This document shows, in pieces, positions 19,015 through 27,450 of a DNA stretch of 61,331 bases (positions are counted from its first letter, which is position 1; the number at the start of each line of letters is the position of its first letter). Made by a program: the position numbers and the translations under genes. The DNA is from Pelagibius sp. (lineage in GTDB: Bacteria; Pseudomonadota; Alphaproteobacteria; Kiloniellales; Kiloniellaceae), in assembly GCF_028289705.1 (NCBI RefSeq), contig NZ_JANQOI010000013.1, forward strand, positions 1 to 61,331, written 5' to 3'. The notes below the pieces were generated by a model. The model ran no database searches and was not told the origin of the DNA. It saw nothing but the letters and a program-made list of their open reading frames with translations.

Positions 19015-19836
19015 ATGACGGCCCATCACCTGCATCTCGTGTCCGATTCGACCGGCGAGACCATCAACTCTGTCGCCCGCGCCTGCCTCGTTCAGTTCAG
19101 TGGCGTCGACCCGATCGAGCACGTCTGGAGCCTGGTGCGCACCCGGGGAATGATGAACAAGGTGGTGCGCCAGATCGAGGCTCACCCGGGCCCGGTGCTC
19201 TACACTTTGGTCAACCTGGAACTGCGCGACCAGCTTACCAGTTGCTGCCTGCAGCTCGGCGTGCCCTGCATCGCCATCCTCGATCCGGTGATCCACACCA
19301 TGGCCAGCTATTTCGGCGCGGAGATGAAAGGCACGCCGGGGCTGCAGCATGCCCTGGATGCCGAGTACTTCAGCCGCATGGACGCCATGACCTTTGCCCT
19401 GACCCACGACGACGGGCAGCACTGCAGCGACATCTCCAAGGCGGATATCATTCTGGTGGGCGTGTCGCGCACCTCCAAGACGCCGACCTGCATGTATCTC
19501 GCCAACCGCGGGATCAAGGCGGCCAACGTGCCGGTCGTGCCGGGTTGCCCGATGCCCGATGAACTGTTGAGCGCCAACGGCCCGCTGATCATCGGCCTGA
19601 CCAAGGATCCTTCGCGTCTGGTCCAGGTGCGGCAGAACCGGCTGCGCATGCTGACCGACGACAAGCAGGAAACCGACTATGTGAACCTGGAAGCCGTGCG
19701 CCAGGAAATCGCTCAGGCGCGGCGCTTCTGTGTCGAGCACGGCTGGCCGCTGATCGACGTGACCCGCCGTTCCATCGAGGAAACCGCGGCGACAATTCTC
19801 AACTACTATGCGCGGCATATCGGCGCCGAGCCATGA
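19015..19836 (+). CDS. ppsR: Pyruvate, phosphate dikinase / PEP synthase regulatory protein (kinase-pyrophosphorylase, UPF0085)
   Basis: A bifunctional regulator that switches PPDK or PEP synthase on and off by ADP-dependent phosphorylation and phosphate-dependent dephosphorylation. The 273-residue protein begins HHLHLVSDSTGETINSVARA, contains the P-loop-like GVSRTSKTPT (residues 149-158), and ends RSIEETAATIL, all characteristic. It corresponds to Rickettsia RP001, the gene beside that organism's origin. It heads a tightly packed rightward operon with maf, aroE, coaE and dnaQ. Confidence 0.95.
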   Translation: MTAHHLHLVSDSTGETINSVARACLVQFSGVDPIEHVWSLVRTRGMMNKVVRQIEAHPGPVLYTLVNLELRDQLTSCCLQLGVPCIAILDPVIHTMASYFGAEMKGTPGLQHALDAEYFSRMDAMTFALTHDDGQHCSDISKADIILVGVSRTSKTPTCMYLANRGIKAANVPVVPGCPMPDELLSANGPLIIGLTKDPSRLVQVRQNRLRMLTDDKQETDYVNLEAVRQEIAQARRFCVEHGWPLIDVTRRSIEETAATILNYYARHIGAEP

Positions 19837-20477
19837 CTCAGACGGCTGCCGATTCACCCCCGGTGTTGATGGCGGCGGAGGCGCCAGTCCTAGTCCTCGC
19901 CTCTGCCAGCGCCGTGCGCCGCCGGCTGTTGAGCGCCGCCGGTATCGTCTTTCATGCCGAAGCGGCCGCGGTCGACGAGGCGGCGGTCAAGGAATCCCTG
20001 AAGGCCGAGGGCGCCACCGCGGGTCAGGCCGCCGAAACACTGGCCGAACTGAAGGCCCAGCGGTTGTCGAGCAAGGACCCGGGCGCCCTGGTGATCGGCG
20101 CCGACCAGATCCTCACCTGCAACGAGGTCTGGTTCGACAAGCCGCCGGACCGTGGTCATGCCGCCGCCCATCTCCGCGCCCTCACCGGCAAGACCCACCA
20201 GCTTCACACGGCCGTCTGCGTGGTGCGCGGCGGGGCGCGGCTCTGGCATCACAACGCCGCGCCGAGCCTGACCATGCGGTCGCTGAGCGATGCTTTCATT
20301 GCCGCCTATCTAGAGACGGTCGGCAAAGATGCCCTGAGTTCGGTGGGTGCCTATCAGCTTGAGGGTCCGGGCGCGCAACTTTTCGCCGCCGTGGAGGGCG
20401 ATTACTTCACGATCCTGGGCCTCCCGCTATTGCCGCTGCTGGACTTCCTGCGCGCCAACCGGGTGCTGCCGGCATGA
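19833..20477 (+). CDS. maf: Maf-like nucleoside triphosphate pyrophosphatase
   Basis: A house-cleaning pyrophosphatase acting on modified or non-canonical nucleotides. The 214-residue protein has the conserved LVLASASAVRRRLL opening (S/A-S-x-R-R motif), the catalytic ADQIL motif and the closing GDYFTILGLPLLPLLDFLR. It overlaps the upstream regulator gene by 4 bp and the next gene, aroE, by 4 bp. Confidence 0.93.
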   Translation: MTQTAADSPPVLMAAEAPVLVLASASAVRRRLLSAAGIVFHAEAAAVDEAAVKESLKAEGATAGQAAETLAELKAQRLSSKDPGALVIGADQILTCNEVWFDKPPDRGHAAAHLRALTGKTHQLHTAVCVVRGGARLWHHNAAPSLTMRSLSDAFIAAYLETVGKDALSSVGAYQLEGPGAQLFAAVEGDYFTILGLPLLPLLDFLRANRVLPA

Positions 20478-21313
20478 GCCTCACCGGCAAGGCGGCCCTG
20501 GCCGGCGTGGTGGGCTGGCCCATCGCCCATTCGCGTTCGCCACGGCTTCACGGTTATTGGCTGGAGACCTACGGGATCGACGGCGCCTATCTGCCCCTGG
20601 CGGTCAGGCCGGAAGAACTGGAAACCGCGCTCCGTGGCTTGGCGGCCGCCGGTTTCCGCGGAGTGAACCTGACCATTCCCCACAAGGAACAGGTCCTGGC
20701 GCTCTGCGACCGGTTGGAGGAGACGGCTGAGCGCATCGGCGCGGTGAATACCCTGGTCTTTGACGGGGGACGGATCCACGGCTCCAACAGCGATGCTTTC
20801 GGCTTCATCGAAAACCTGAAAGCGGGCGCGGCCGGGCATGACCTGACTGCTGCGCCGACCGTCCTGCTCGGCGCCGGCGGGGCCGCCCGCGCGGTGGCCG
20901 TCGCCCTGATCGAGGCCAGCGTGCCGGCGCTGCGCATCTGCAACCGCAGCCCGGAGCGGTCGGCGGCGCTGGCGGCCGAACTGGGTGCGGCGGCAACCGC
21001 ATTGCCCTGGGCGCAGCGGGCGGACGCGCTGGACGACATCGGGCTGCTGGTCAACAGCACCTCTCTCGGCATGAGCGGCCAGCCGTCCCTGGAGATCGCG
21101 CTGGACAGGCTCGCGCCCTCCGCCTTGGTGACCGACCTGGTTTACAGCCCGCTGGAGACCGAGCTTCTGGCCGCAGCGCGGGCGCGAGGCTGCCGCACGG
21201 TGGATGGTCTCGGCATGCTGCTCCACCAGGCCAGGCCCGGCTTTCGGGCCTGGTTCGGGGTCGAGCCGGAGGTTACCCAGACGCTGCGCGACTTCGTGCT
21301 TGGGGAGCCCTAG
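20474..21313 (+). CDS. aroE: Shikimate dehydrogenase (NADP+)
   Basis: Reduces 3-dehydroshikimate to shikimate in aromatic amino-acid synthesis. The 279-residue protein has the substrate-binding VVGWPIAHSRSPRLHGYW opening, the catalytic-lysine motif NLTIPHKE and the NADP-binding loop LGAGGAARAV. The CNRSPER segment that selects NADP and the closing GMLLHQARPGFRAWFG follow. It overlaps maf by 4 bp and is 6 bp from coaE, so it is part of the same operon. Confidence 0.96.
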   Translation: MSLTGKAALAGVVGWPIAHSRSPRLHGYWLETYGIDGAYLPLAVRPEELETALRGLAAAGFRGVNLTIPHKEQVLALCDRLEETAERIGAVNTLVFDGGRIHGSNSDAFGFIENLKAGAAGHDLTAAPTVLLGAGGAARAVAVALIEASVPALRICNRSPERSAALAAELGAAATALPWAQRADALDDIGLLVNSTSLGMSGQPSLEIALDRLAPSALVTDLVYSPLETELLAAARARGCRTVDGLGMLLHQARPGFRAWFGVEPEVTQTLRDFVLGEP

Positions 21314-21319
21314 CGGGCG

Positions 21320-21958
21320 ATGCTGGTCATCGGCCTCACCGGATCCATCGGCATGGGCAAGTCCACCGCCGCCGGAATGCTGCGGCGCCTGGGACTGCCG
21401 GTCCATGACGCCGACGCCGCGGTCCACGGACTGATGGCCCGTGGCGGGGCGGCGGTCGCGGCGGTGGAGGCGGCCTTTCCGGGGGTGAGCGAGGCCGGGG
21501 CTGTCGACCGCCGGCGGTTGGCGGCACGGGTTCTGGGAGATCCGGCCGCGCTGGACCGGCTGGAGGCCATTCTGCACCCGCTGGCGCGGGCATCGGCCCG
21601 GGCGTTCCTTGCCCGCCAAGCCCGGCTCGGCCGGCCGATGGCGGTGCTGGAGATCCCGCTGCTCTTCGAGACCGGCGGCGATGAACTCTGCGACGCGGTG
21701 ATCGTCGTCTCCGCGCCGCCCTCGACGCAGCGGGCCCGCGTGCTTGCCCGTCCGGGGATGACCGAGGCCCGCTATCGGGCGATCCTCGAGCGGCAGATGA
21801 CCGATCAAGAAAAACGCCGGCGGGCGGACTTCGTCGTCCAGACGGGCCTGGACAAGGCCCATGCCTTGCGCCAACTCCGCGCCATCGTCAGACTGTTGCG
21901 CGAGCGCGGCGCCGACTGGCGTCCGCCCCTGCACAAGCTCTTCAGGAGATACGCCTAG
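21320..21958 (+). CDS. coaE: Dephospho-CoA kinase
   Basis: Catalyses the last step of coenzyme A synthesis. The 212-residue protein has the P-loop [12 protein letters not shown] near its start, the HDADAAVH motif and the conserved [16 protein letters not shown] segment. It shares one base with the GTG start of dnaQ. Confidence 0.96.
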   Translation: MLVIGLTGSIGMGKSTAAGMLRRLGLPVHDADAAVHGLMARGGAAVAAVEAAFPGVSEAGAVDRRRLAARVLGDPAALDRLEAILHPLARASARAFLARQARLGRPMAVLEIPLLFETGGDELCDAVIVVSAPPSTQRARVLARPGMTEARYRAILERQMTDQEKRRRADFVVQTGLDKAHALRQLRAIVRLLRERGADWRPPLHKLFRRYA

Positions 21959-22629
21959 TGCGCGAGATCGTGCTGGACACCGAAACCACCGGCCTGGACC
22001 CGGCGGCGGGCCACCGCGTCGTGGAAGTGGCGGGCCTTGAGTTGTTGAACCACATGCCCACGGGCCGCACCTTTCGGGAGTACATCAACCCCGAGCGCGA
22101 CATGCCGGAAGAGGCCGAGAAGATCCACGGCCTCAGTGCCGCTTTTTTGGCCGACAAGCCGCGCTTTGCGGAGATCGCCCAGCCGTTCCTCGATTTCATC
22201 GGCGAGGCCAAGCTGGTGATTCACAACGCCCAGTTCGACATGAAGTTTCTCAATGCCGAGCTGAACGCCGCCGGCCTGCCGCGGCTGGCGGTCGACCGCG
22301 CAGTCGACACGGTGGCCCTGGCGCGCAAGCGCTTTCCCGGCGGCCAGGTCAGCCTGGATGCGCTCTGCCGGCGCTTCGAGATCGACAATTCGGAGCGCAC
22401 CTTTCACGGCGCTCTGCTCGACTGCGAGCTCTTGGCGGAGGTCTATCTCGAACTCTGTGGCGGGCGCCAGCCGGGGCTGACTCTGGAGCAGCGCCGGCAG
22501 CCGATGGCGCAACTGCAGCCCCTCGCCCGCGACGCCCGCCCGGCGCGGCCGCATAGCCCGACGCCCGACGAGCAAGCGGCCCACGAGGCGATGCTGCAGA
22601 AGCTGACCGATCCGGTCTGGCGCCAGTAG
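21958..22629 (+). CDS. dnaQ: DNA polymerase III epsilon subunit (3'-5' proofreading exonuclease)
   Basis: The proofreading exonuclease of the replicase. The 223-residue DEDDh exonuclease has Exo[11 protein letters not shown] (Asp7, Glu9), ExoII with [12 protein letters not shown], and Exo[19 protein letters not shown]-terminal tail binds the alpha subunit. The start is a GTG that overlaps the coaE stop by one base, with AGGAG about ten bases upstream inside coaE. Confidence 0.96.
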   Translation: MREIVLDTETTGLDPAAGHRVVEVAGLELLNHMPTGRTFREYINPERDMPEEAEKIHGLSAAFLADKPRFAEIAQPFLDFIGEAKLVIHNAQFDMKFLNAELNAAGLPRLAVDRAVDTVALARKRFPGGQVSLDALCRRFEIDNSERTFHGALLDCELLAEVYLELCGGRQPGLTLEQRRQPMAQLQPLARDARPARPHSPTPDEQAAHEAMLQKLTDPVWRQ

Positions 22630-22680
22630 GGCCGGCGAGCCGAGCTGCGATCCGGGACGTTTTCGAAAGAAGTTTCGGGC

Positions 22681-23265
22681 TTAGGCCTGGCCGTTCGCCG
22701 AGGCACCGGCATCCGCGGCTGTCTTGCCGTCGGTTGTGGTCTCCGGCTGTTCGCCCGCATCGCTGCCTTCGGACGCGGCGCCCTCGTCAGTCGCTTCACC
22801 AGCGCCTTCGCCGGCCCCCTCACCGGCTTGCGCCATCTTGCGGCTGAGATACATCTGGCCGAAGTCGATGGGGTTCATGATCAGCGGCGGAAAGCCCCCG
22901 TCGCGGGTGTCGTCGGCCAAGATGGCGCGGGCGAAGGGGAAGAGGAAGCGCGGCACCTCGATCATCAGCATCTGCTCGCGCACCTTTTCGTCCAGGTTCT
23001 CGGCGATGGTCACCACCGCGGCATAGTCGAGCTCCGCCAGGAAGGCCGTGGTCTCGCCGATCTTCGCCTCGGCGCGCAGGCCGAGGATGACCTCGTAGAT
23101 GGCACCCTGCAGGTGGGACGGCGTCACCTCCACGTTGACGTTGAGTTGCGGACTCTCCTTGCGCATGGTGCCGTAGATGCTGGGCGCGTTGGGATTCTCG
23201 AAAGAGTGATCCTTGACGTACTGGCTGTTGATGGTGAGCGGTGCTTGCGCGGCTTCTTCGGCCAT
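22681..23265 (-). CDS. secB: Protein-export chaperone SecB
   Basis: A tetrameric cytoplasmic chaperone that holds preproteins unfolded for SecA. The conserved core (INSQYVKDHSFENPNAP near the N-terminus, then VEVTPSHL, and PRFLFPFARAILADDTRDGGFPPLIMNPIDF) is intact. A C-terminal tail of about 45 residues rich in G, E, A and T is low-complexity and probably disordered, making the 194-residue protein longer than most. The ATG at 23265 is chosen because AGGAGG lies just upstream. Confidence 0.96.
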   Translation of the reverse strand: MAEEAAQAPLTINSQYVKDHSFENPNAPSIYGTMRKESPQLNVNVEVTPSHLQGAIYEVILGLRAEAKIGETTAFLAELDYAAVVTIAENLDEKVREQMLMIEVPRFLFPFARAILADDTRDGGFPPLIMNPIDFGQMYLSRKMAQAGEGAGEGAGEATDEGAASEGSDAGEQPETTTDGKTAADAGASANGQA

Positions 23266-23359
23266 TCGCGCCTCCTGTGATGATCGGCCGGCTTGGCTAT
23301 CACGGATCGCCGCGATACACAACAAAGGCACCCGGTACGGCCCCGACGGCAGCCTGAAT

Positions 23360-23905
23360 CTAAAGCGTCGCCGAGACCTCGCCTACGTGCGGGTCGAAAC
23401 GCAGGGCCACGCCATTGGCCACCGCTTCGCCGGTCAGCCCGCGAATGAAGCCCCAGTGGGTGACCACCAGGAGCTTGTCCCAGTTCTCGTCGCCAGCAAT
23501 GCTGTCCAGGAAACCCGCGCAGCGGATCGCCAGAGCATCCTCGGTCTCTTCTTCCTCCGGCCACCAGCGCTCCGGCAGGCCGCCGAACGCGAAAGCCGGC
23601 CAGCGTGCCGTCAGATCGCTGCGGTGGCTGCCGATGTCACAGGTAAAGAAGTAGCGCTCGCGCACCTGCGGATCGATGCTGACCGGCAGCCCCAGGCGCT
23701 CGGCGATGATTTCGGCTGTATGCAGAGTGCGCCAGTAGGGGCTGGCGATGATCCGTTCGATCCCGCGACCGGACAGATCCTCCGCCGCTGCCTGCGCCTG
23801 GCGCTCGCCTTCCTCGGTGAGACCCGGATCGACGATCCCCGGGTCTTTGCGGGTCGCGGAGAAGTGAACGTTGAAATGGGACTGGCCGTGGCGGACGAGG
23901 ATCAA
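23360..23905 (-). CDS. Histidine phosphatase family protein
   Basis: A 181-residue member of the phosphoglycerate mutase-like histidine phosphatase family. The catalytic RHGQSHFN motif is at residues 4-11, with the family arginine in ASPYWRTLHTAE and the second catalytic histidine in VVTHWGFIRGL. The substrate is not evident. Its ATG overlaps the stop of fxsA by 4 bp. Confidence 0.9.
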   Translation of the reverse strand: MILVRHGQSHFNVHFSATRKDPGIVDPGLTEEGERQAQAAAEDLSGRGIERIIASPYWRTLHTAEIIAERLGLPVSIDPQVRERYFFTCDIGSHRSDLTARWPAFAFGGLPERWWPEEEETEDALAIRCAGFLDSIAGDENWDKLLVVTHWGFIRGLTGEAVANGVALRFDPHVGEVSATL

Positions 23906-24456
23906 GGTCCTAGCCTCCGCGGCGGATCCGGGTCGTTCCGGCCCCCGCTACGCCCGCTGCCGCCTGGGCCGCCAGGGCTATCATCGACTTCCTCGAACTC
24001 GCCATCGATCACGCCCCCCGGGCGCCGCTTGTCCCGATTCCACGAGTTGGGGTCGATTTCCTGGCCGTCCACGAAAATCCGGGTCCGCCCGGCCGCCCCA
24101 CGTTGGGCAAGGCGGTGGCCGATATAGCGGCGCAAAGCCTCGCGGAAGGGCGGGACGAAGAGCAGCAGTCCCAGGGCGTCGGTCACGAATCCGGGCACCA
24201 GCAGCAGGGCCCCTGCCAGCACCAGGCAGATCCCCTCGAACATCTCCCGGGCGGGAAGCTGGCCCTGGTCCATCTGGGCGCGGGCGCGCATCAGGGTGGT
24301 CAGGCCCTGGGCACGCAGCAGCATGCTGCCGGCCAGCGCCGTGGCCACGGTGGCGCCGATTGTCGGCCACACGCCGAGGGCTCCGCCGACCTCAATAAAC
24401 ACAGCGATTTCAATCAGCGGAACACCAATAAAGACAGCGAGCAGAATTAGGGCCAT
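23902..24456 (-). CDS. fxsA: FxsA family membrane protein
   Basis: A 184-residue protein with three or so hydrophobic segments in the first 120 residues, starting LILLAVFIGVPLIEIAVFIEVG, which fits the FxsA family. The name comes from suppression of F-exclusion of phage T7 in E. coli. The C-terminal half is charged and proline/glycine-rich. It overlaps the phosphatase gene by ATGA and is divergent from the Tim44-like gene, 89 bp apart. Confidence 0.9.
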   Translation of the reverse strand: MALILLAVFIGVPLIEIAVFIEVGGALGVWPTIGATVATALAGSMLLRAQGLTTLMRARAQMDQGQLPAREMFEGICLVLAGALLLVPGFVTDALGLLLFVPPFREALRRYIGHRLAQRGAAGRTRIFVDGQEIDPNSWNRDKRRPGGVIDGEFEEVDDSPGGPGGSGRSGGRNDPDPPRRLGP

Positions 24457-24545
24457 ACTTGCTCTTTCTTCACCAGTTGCCTACATAATGCCCATAAACC
24501 GGGCGGCAAGGCCAGCCGCGGCACGCCTCACAGATTGCAGAGCAG

Positions 24546-25274
24546 ATGAGCGACGGCAGTCTCCTTGAAATAGTGATCCTTGCTGCAGTCGCAGCCTTTT
24601 TTGTCTTCAAGCTGCGCTCGGTGCTGGGCAAGCGCACCGGCCACGAGAAGCCGGACTTCGATCCTTTCCGCCAGCGCCAGCGGGAGGGCGAAGGCGAGGA
24701 CGAGAAGGTCATCCAACTGCCGGACCGGGCCCAGGAGCGGACCAAGGGCGCAAAAATCTCACAAGAAGAACTGCTGGACCGTCCGAAGCCCGATCAGGCC
24801 GAAGCCGGCGGGGACGAATCGCCGCTGGCCGCCGGGGTCACCCAGATCAGGCTGGCGGACCGCGACTTCGATCCCTCCCAGTTCCTGGCCGGCGCCCGGG
24901 GCGCCTTCGAGTTGATCGTCGCGGCCTTCGCACAGGGCGACAGCAAGAGCCTGCGCCCCTTGCTGGCCAACGAGGTCTATGAGGACTTCAGCGGCGCCAT
25001 CAAGGACCGCGAAAGCCGCAACGAGAACCTGGAAACCACCCTGATCGGCATCACTTCGGTGGATCTGATCGAAGCGGAGATGCAGCAGAAGACGGCCTTC
25101 GTCACGGTGAAGTTCGTGTCCGAACAGGTCAACGTGACCCGCGATGCCGAAGGGCGGATCGTGGAGGGCAACCCCAACGAGGTGACCACCATCACCGACA
25201 TCTGGACCTTTGCCCGCAACACCCGCAGCCGGGACCCCAACTGGACGCTGGTTGCCACCCGCAGCCCCAACTGA
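24546..25274 (+). CDS. Tim44/TimA family putative adaptor protein
   Basis: A 242-residue protein with an N-terminal membrane anchor (LLEIVILAAVAAFFVFKLRSVLG), a charged linker, and a C-terminal Tim44-like domain (about residues 105-235, including FELIVAAFAQGDSKSLRPLL and ITDIWTFARNTRSRDPNWTLVAT). Bacterial Tim44-like proteins are thought to act at the inner membrane; the exact role is not settled. It is upstream of mltA, with 10 bp between stop and the proposed mltA start. Confidence 0.9.
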   Translation: MSDGSLLEIVILAAVAAFFVFKLRSVLGKRTGHEKPDFDPFRQRQREGEGEDEKVIQLPDRAQERTKGAKISQEELLDRPKPDQAEAGGDESPLAAGVTQIRLADRDFDPSQFLAGARGAFELIVAAFAQGDSKSLRPLLANEVYEDFSGAIKDRESRNENLETTLIGITSVDLIEAEMQQKTAFVTVKFVSEQVNVTRDAEGRIVEGNPNEVTTITDIWTFARNTRSRDPNWTLVATRSPN

Positions 25275-25284
25275 CCGGGCGCCC

Positions 25285-26544
25285 TTGTCTGCCGGTCGAG
25301 GCGCTTGGCGCAGGCATCGCCGGACGCTCCTGCAGGCAAGCCTTTCCATCGTTTTTCTGAGTTTTGTCGCCGCCTGTAACGGCGAGGCGCCGCAGCAGGA
25401 GCGTGCAGAGCCGGCGCCCGCGCAACCCTCGGAGGCGCCGACCGCTCCGGCCCTGCTGCTGACCCCTGTCGACTACGCCGATCTTCCCGGCTGGACTGAG
25501 GATCCCCTGGCCGAGGCCCTTCCGGCGCTGCGGCGCTCCTGCGCACGTCTCACCGTGCAGCCGGCGGAACGGCCGGTGGGCCCCGACGGGCTGGCGGGCA
25601 CGGTAAGCGACTGGATGGAGCCCTGCCGGGCCTTCGGTGAAGCCGCCGGCGACGACGCGGCGCTGCGCCAGCTCATCGAGGCGGCCTTCCGGCCCTTCGC
25701 GGTTTCCCATGCGGGCGAGACCGAGGGTCTCTTCACCGGCTACTACGAAGCGGAGTTGAAGGGGACCCGCGATCCAAAGGCACCGGGGGCAACGCCGCTC
25801 TACCGCGTGCCCGCGGATCTTGTGACTGTCGACCTCGGGCGCTTCCGCGCGGATCTGCGCGGCAAGCATCTGGTCGGGCGGGTCAGCGACGGGCGGCTGG
25901 TTCCCTATCTGACCCGCAAGCAGATCGACGGCGGCGCGCTGGCCGGACAAGGCGCGGAGCTGCTTTGGGCCGCGGACCCGGTGGACGTCTTTTTTCTGCA
26001 CGTCCAGGGCTCCGGGCGAGTGGTCTATCCCGACGGCAGCACCACGCGGGTCGGTTTCGCCGGCTCCAACGGTCACACCTTCTACGCCATCGGACGGGCC
26101 CTCATCGACGAAGGGCTGATCGACCGCAAGAAAGCCTCGATGCAGTCGATCCGCGACTGGCTACGGGCCCACCCGGAGAAGGCCCGCGAGGTCATGCAGC
26201 GCAATGCCCGCTACATCTTCTTTCGGGAGATCACCGGCGAGGGGCCCATCGGCGCCCAGGGGGTGGCGCTGACCCCCGGGCGCAGCCTGGCGGTGGATTC
26301 CGGGTTGCTTCCCCTCGGCGTGCCGCTCTATCTCGACACCACCTGGCCCGCCACCGACCGGCCGCTGCGCCGGCTGATGGTGGCCCAGGACGTCGGCAGC
26401 GCCATCAAGGGCGCGGTGCGCGGCGACTTCTACTGGGGCTCCGGCGAGCCCGCCTTGGCCCAGGCCGGCCGCATGAAGCAAAAGGGGCGCTACTTCCTGC
26501 TGCTCCCCAAGGCGGTGGCCGAGCGGCGGCAGCAGGCGAGCTAG
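25285..26544 (+). CDS. mltA: Membrane-bound lytic murein transglycosylase A
   Basis: Cleaves peptidoglycan glycan strands to 1,6-anhydromuramyl products at the cell envelope. The protein has the MltA domain (LFTGYYEAELKGTR onward) and the 3D domain with the catalytic-aspartate block RLMVAQDVGSAIKGAVRGDFYWG. Using the TTG at 25285 gives 419 residues with an arginine-rich start, a hydrophobic stretch and the lipobox FVAAC, so a lipoprotein. An earlier TTG at 25210 would overlap the Tim44-like gene by 65 bp. The ribosome site is weak for either start. Confidence 0.92.
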   Translation: MSAGRGAWRRHRRTLLQASLSIVFLSFVAACNGEAPQQERAEPAPAQPSEAPTAPALLLTPVDYADLPGWTEDPLAEALPALRRSCARLTVQPAERPVGPDGLAGTVSDWMEPCRAFGEAAGDDAALRQLIEAAFRPFAVSHAGETEGLFTGYYEAELKGTRDPKAPGATPLYRVPADLVTVDLGRFRADLRGKHLVGRVSDGRLVPYLTRKQIDGGALAGQGAELLWAADPVDVFFLHVQGSGRVVYPDGSTTRVGFAGSNGHTFYAIGRALIDEGLIDRKKASMQSIRDWLRAHPEKAREVMQRNARYIFFREITGEGPIGAQGVALTPGRSLAVDSGLLPLGVPLYLDTTWPATDRPLRRLMVAQDVGSAIKGAVRGDFYWGSGEPALAQAGRMKQKGRYFLLLPKAVAERRQQAS

Positions 26545-26597
26545 CCCGCCCGAGGCACCATGATCGCCGTCAAGCCGGTGCTGCCGCTTGCTTTTCC

Positions 26598-26614
26598 AAA
26601 TTGGTAATACCATT
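26598..26614. promoter_or_regulatory. GntR/FadR-family (LldR-like) operator upstream of lutA
   Basis: AAATTGGTAATACCATT is a near-perfect palindrome around TTGGT-N3-ACCA(A/T), the operator type of FadR-subfamily GntR regulators such as LldR and PdhR. It lies about 40 bp upstream of the lutA start, in a locally AT-rich strip. No regulator gene is next to the operon. Confidence 0.6.
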
Positions 26615-26655
26615 ATCGCTGGGAACAAGAACCGCAGGGAGTGAGAGGACCGCCC

Positions 26656-27450
26656 ATGGCTGAATCGCGGCCCCGCGTCGGCCTTTTCGTCACCTGCCTG
26701 GTCGACCTGATCCGCCCCTCGGTGGGCTTTGCCGCCGTGAAACTGTTGGAACAGGCGGGCTGCGACGTCTCCGTCCCGCGGGCCCAGACCTGCTGCGGCC
26801 AGCCGGCCTACAATTCCGGCGACCGCGCCGACACCAAGGCCATCGCCGAACAGGTGATCGCCGCTTTTGCCGGTTACGACTATGTGGTGGCGCCCTCGGG
26901 CTCCTGCGCGTCCATGATCAAGAAGCACTACCCCGGCCTCTTCGCCGACGATCCGCCGCTGCGCGCCAAGGCCGAGGAACTGGCGGCGCGCACCCACGAG
27001 CTGGTCTCCTTCCTCGCCGACGTGCGGGGGGTGGAGGCGGTGGAGTCCTCATTCAGCGGTGCCGTCACCTATCACGACTCCTGCTCGGGCCTGCGCGAGC
27101 TGGGGGTCGAGGCGCAGCCGCGCAAGCTGCTGGACAGCGTTCCCGGCGTCGAAATCCGCGAGATGGAGGAGTCCAACGTCTGCTGCGGCTTCGGCGGCAC
27201 CTTCTGCGTCAAATACCCCGACATCTCCAACAAGATGGTGACCAACAAGGCGGGCTTCATCGCCGCCAGCGGCGCCGACACCCTGCTGGCCGGCGATCTC
27301 GGCTGCCTGATGAACATGGCCGGCAAGCTGCAGCGCCAGGGCGTGCCGGTGAAGGCCCGCCACGTGGCGGAGGTGCTGGCCGACATGGCGGACCGCCCGG
27401 CCATCGGCGAACCCGGTCAAGCGGGCGATCCGGCTGGGGGTGCGGGCTGA
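26656..27450 (+). CDS. lutA: Lactate utilization (Fe-S) oxidoreductase subunit LutA
   Basis: Subunit of the LutABC L-lactate dehydrogenase. The 264-residue protein carries two cysteine-rich CCG domains: the first around FVTCLVDLIRPSVGF and QTCCGQPAYNSG, the second around YHDSCSGLRELG and CCGFGGTFCVKYPDIS. The ATG at 26656 is preferred because the family start (R)VGLFVTCLVD follows it and a GAGAGGA ribosome site precedes it. Its stop shares one base with the lutB start. Confidence 0.94.
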   Translation: MAESRPRVGLFVTCLVDLIRPSVGFAAVKLLEQAGCDVSVPRAQTCCGQPAYNSGDRADTKAIAEQVIAAFAGYDYVVAPSGSCASMIKKHYPGLFADDPPLRAKAEELAARTHELVSFLADVRGVEAVESSFSGAVTYHDSCSGLRELGVEAQPRKLLDSVPGVEIREMEESNVCCGFGGTFCVKYPDISNKMVTNKAGFIAASGADTLLAGDLGCLMNMAGKLQRQGVPVKARHVAEVLADMADRPAIGEPGQAGDPAGGAG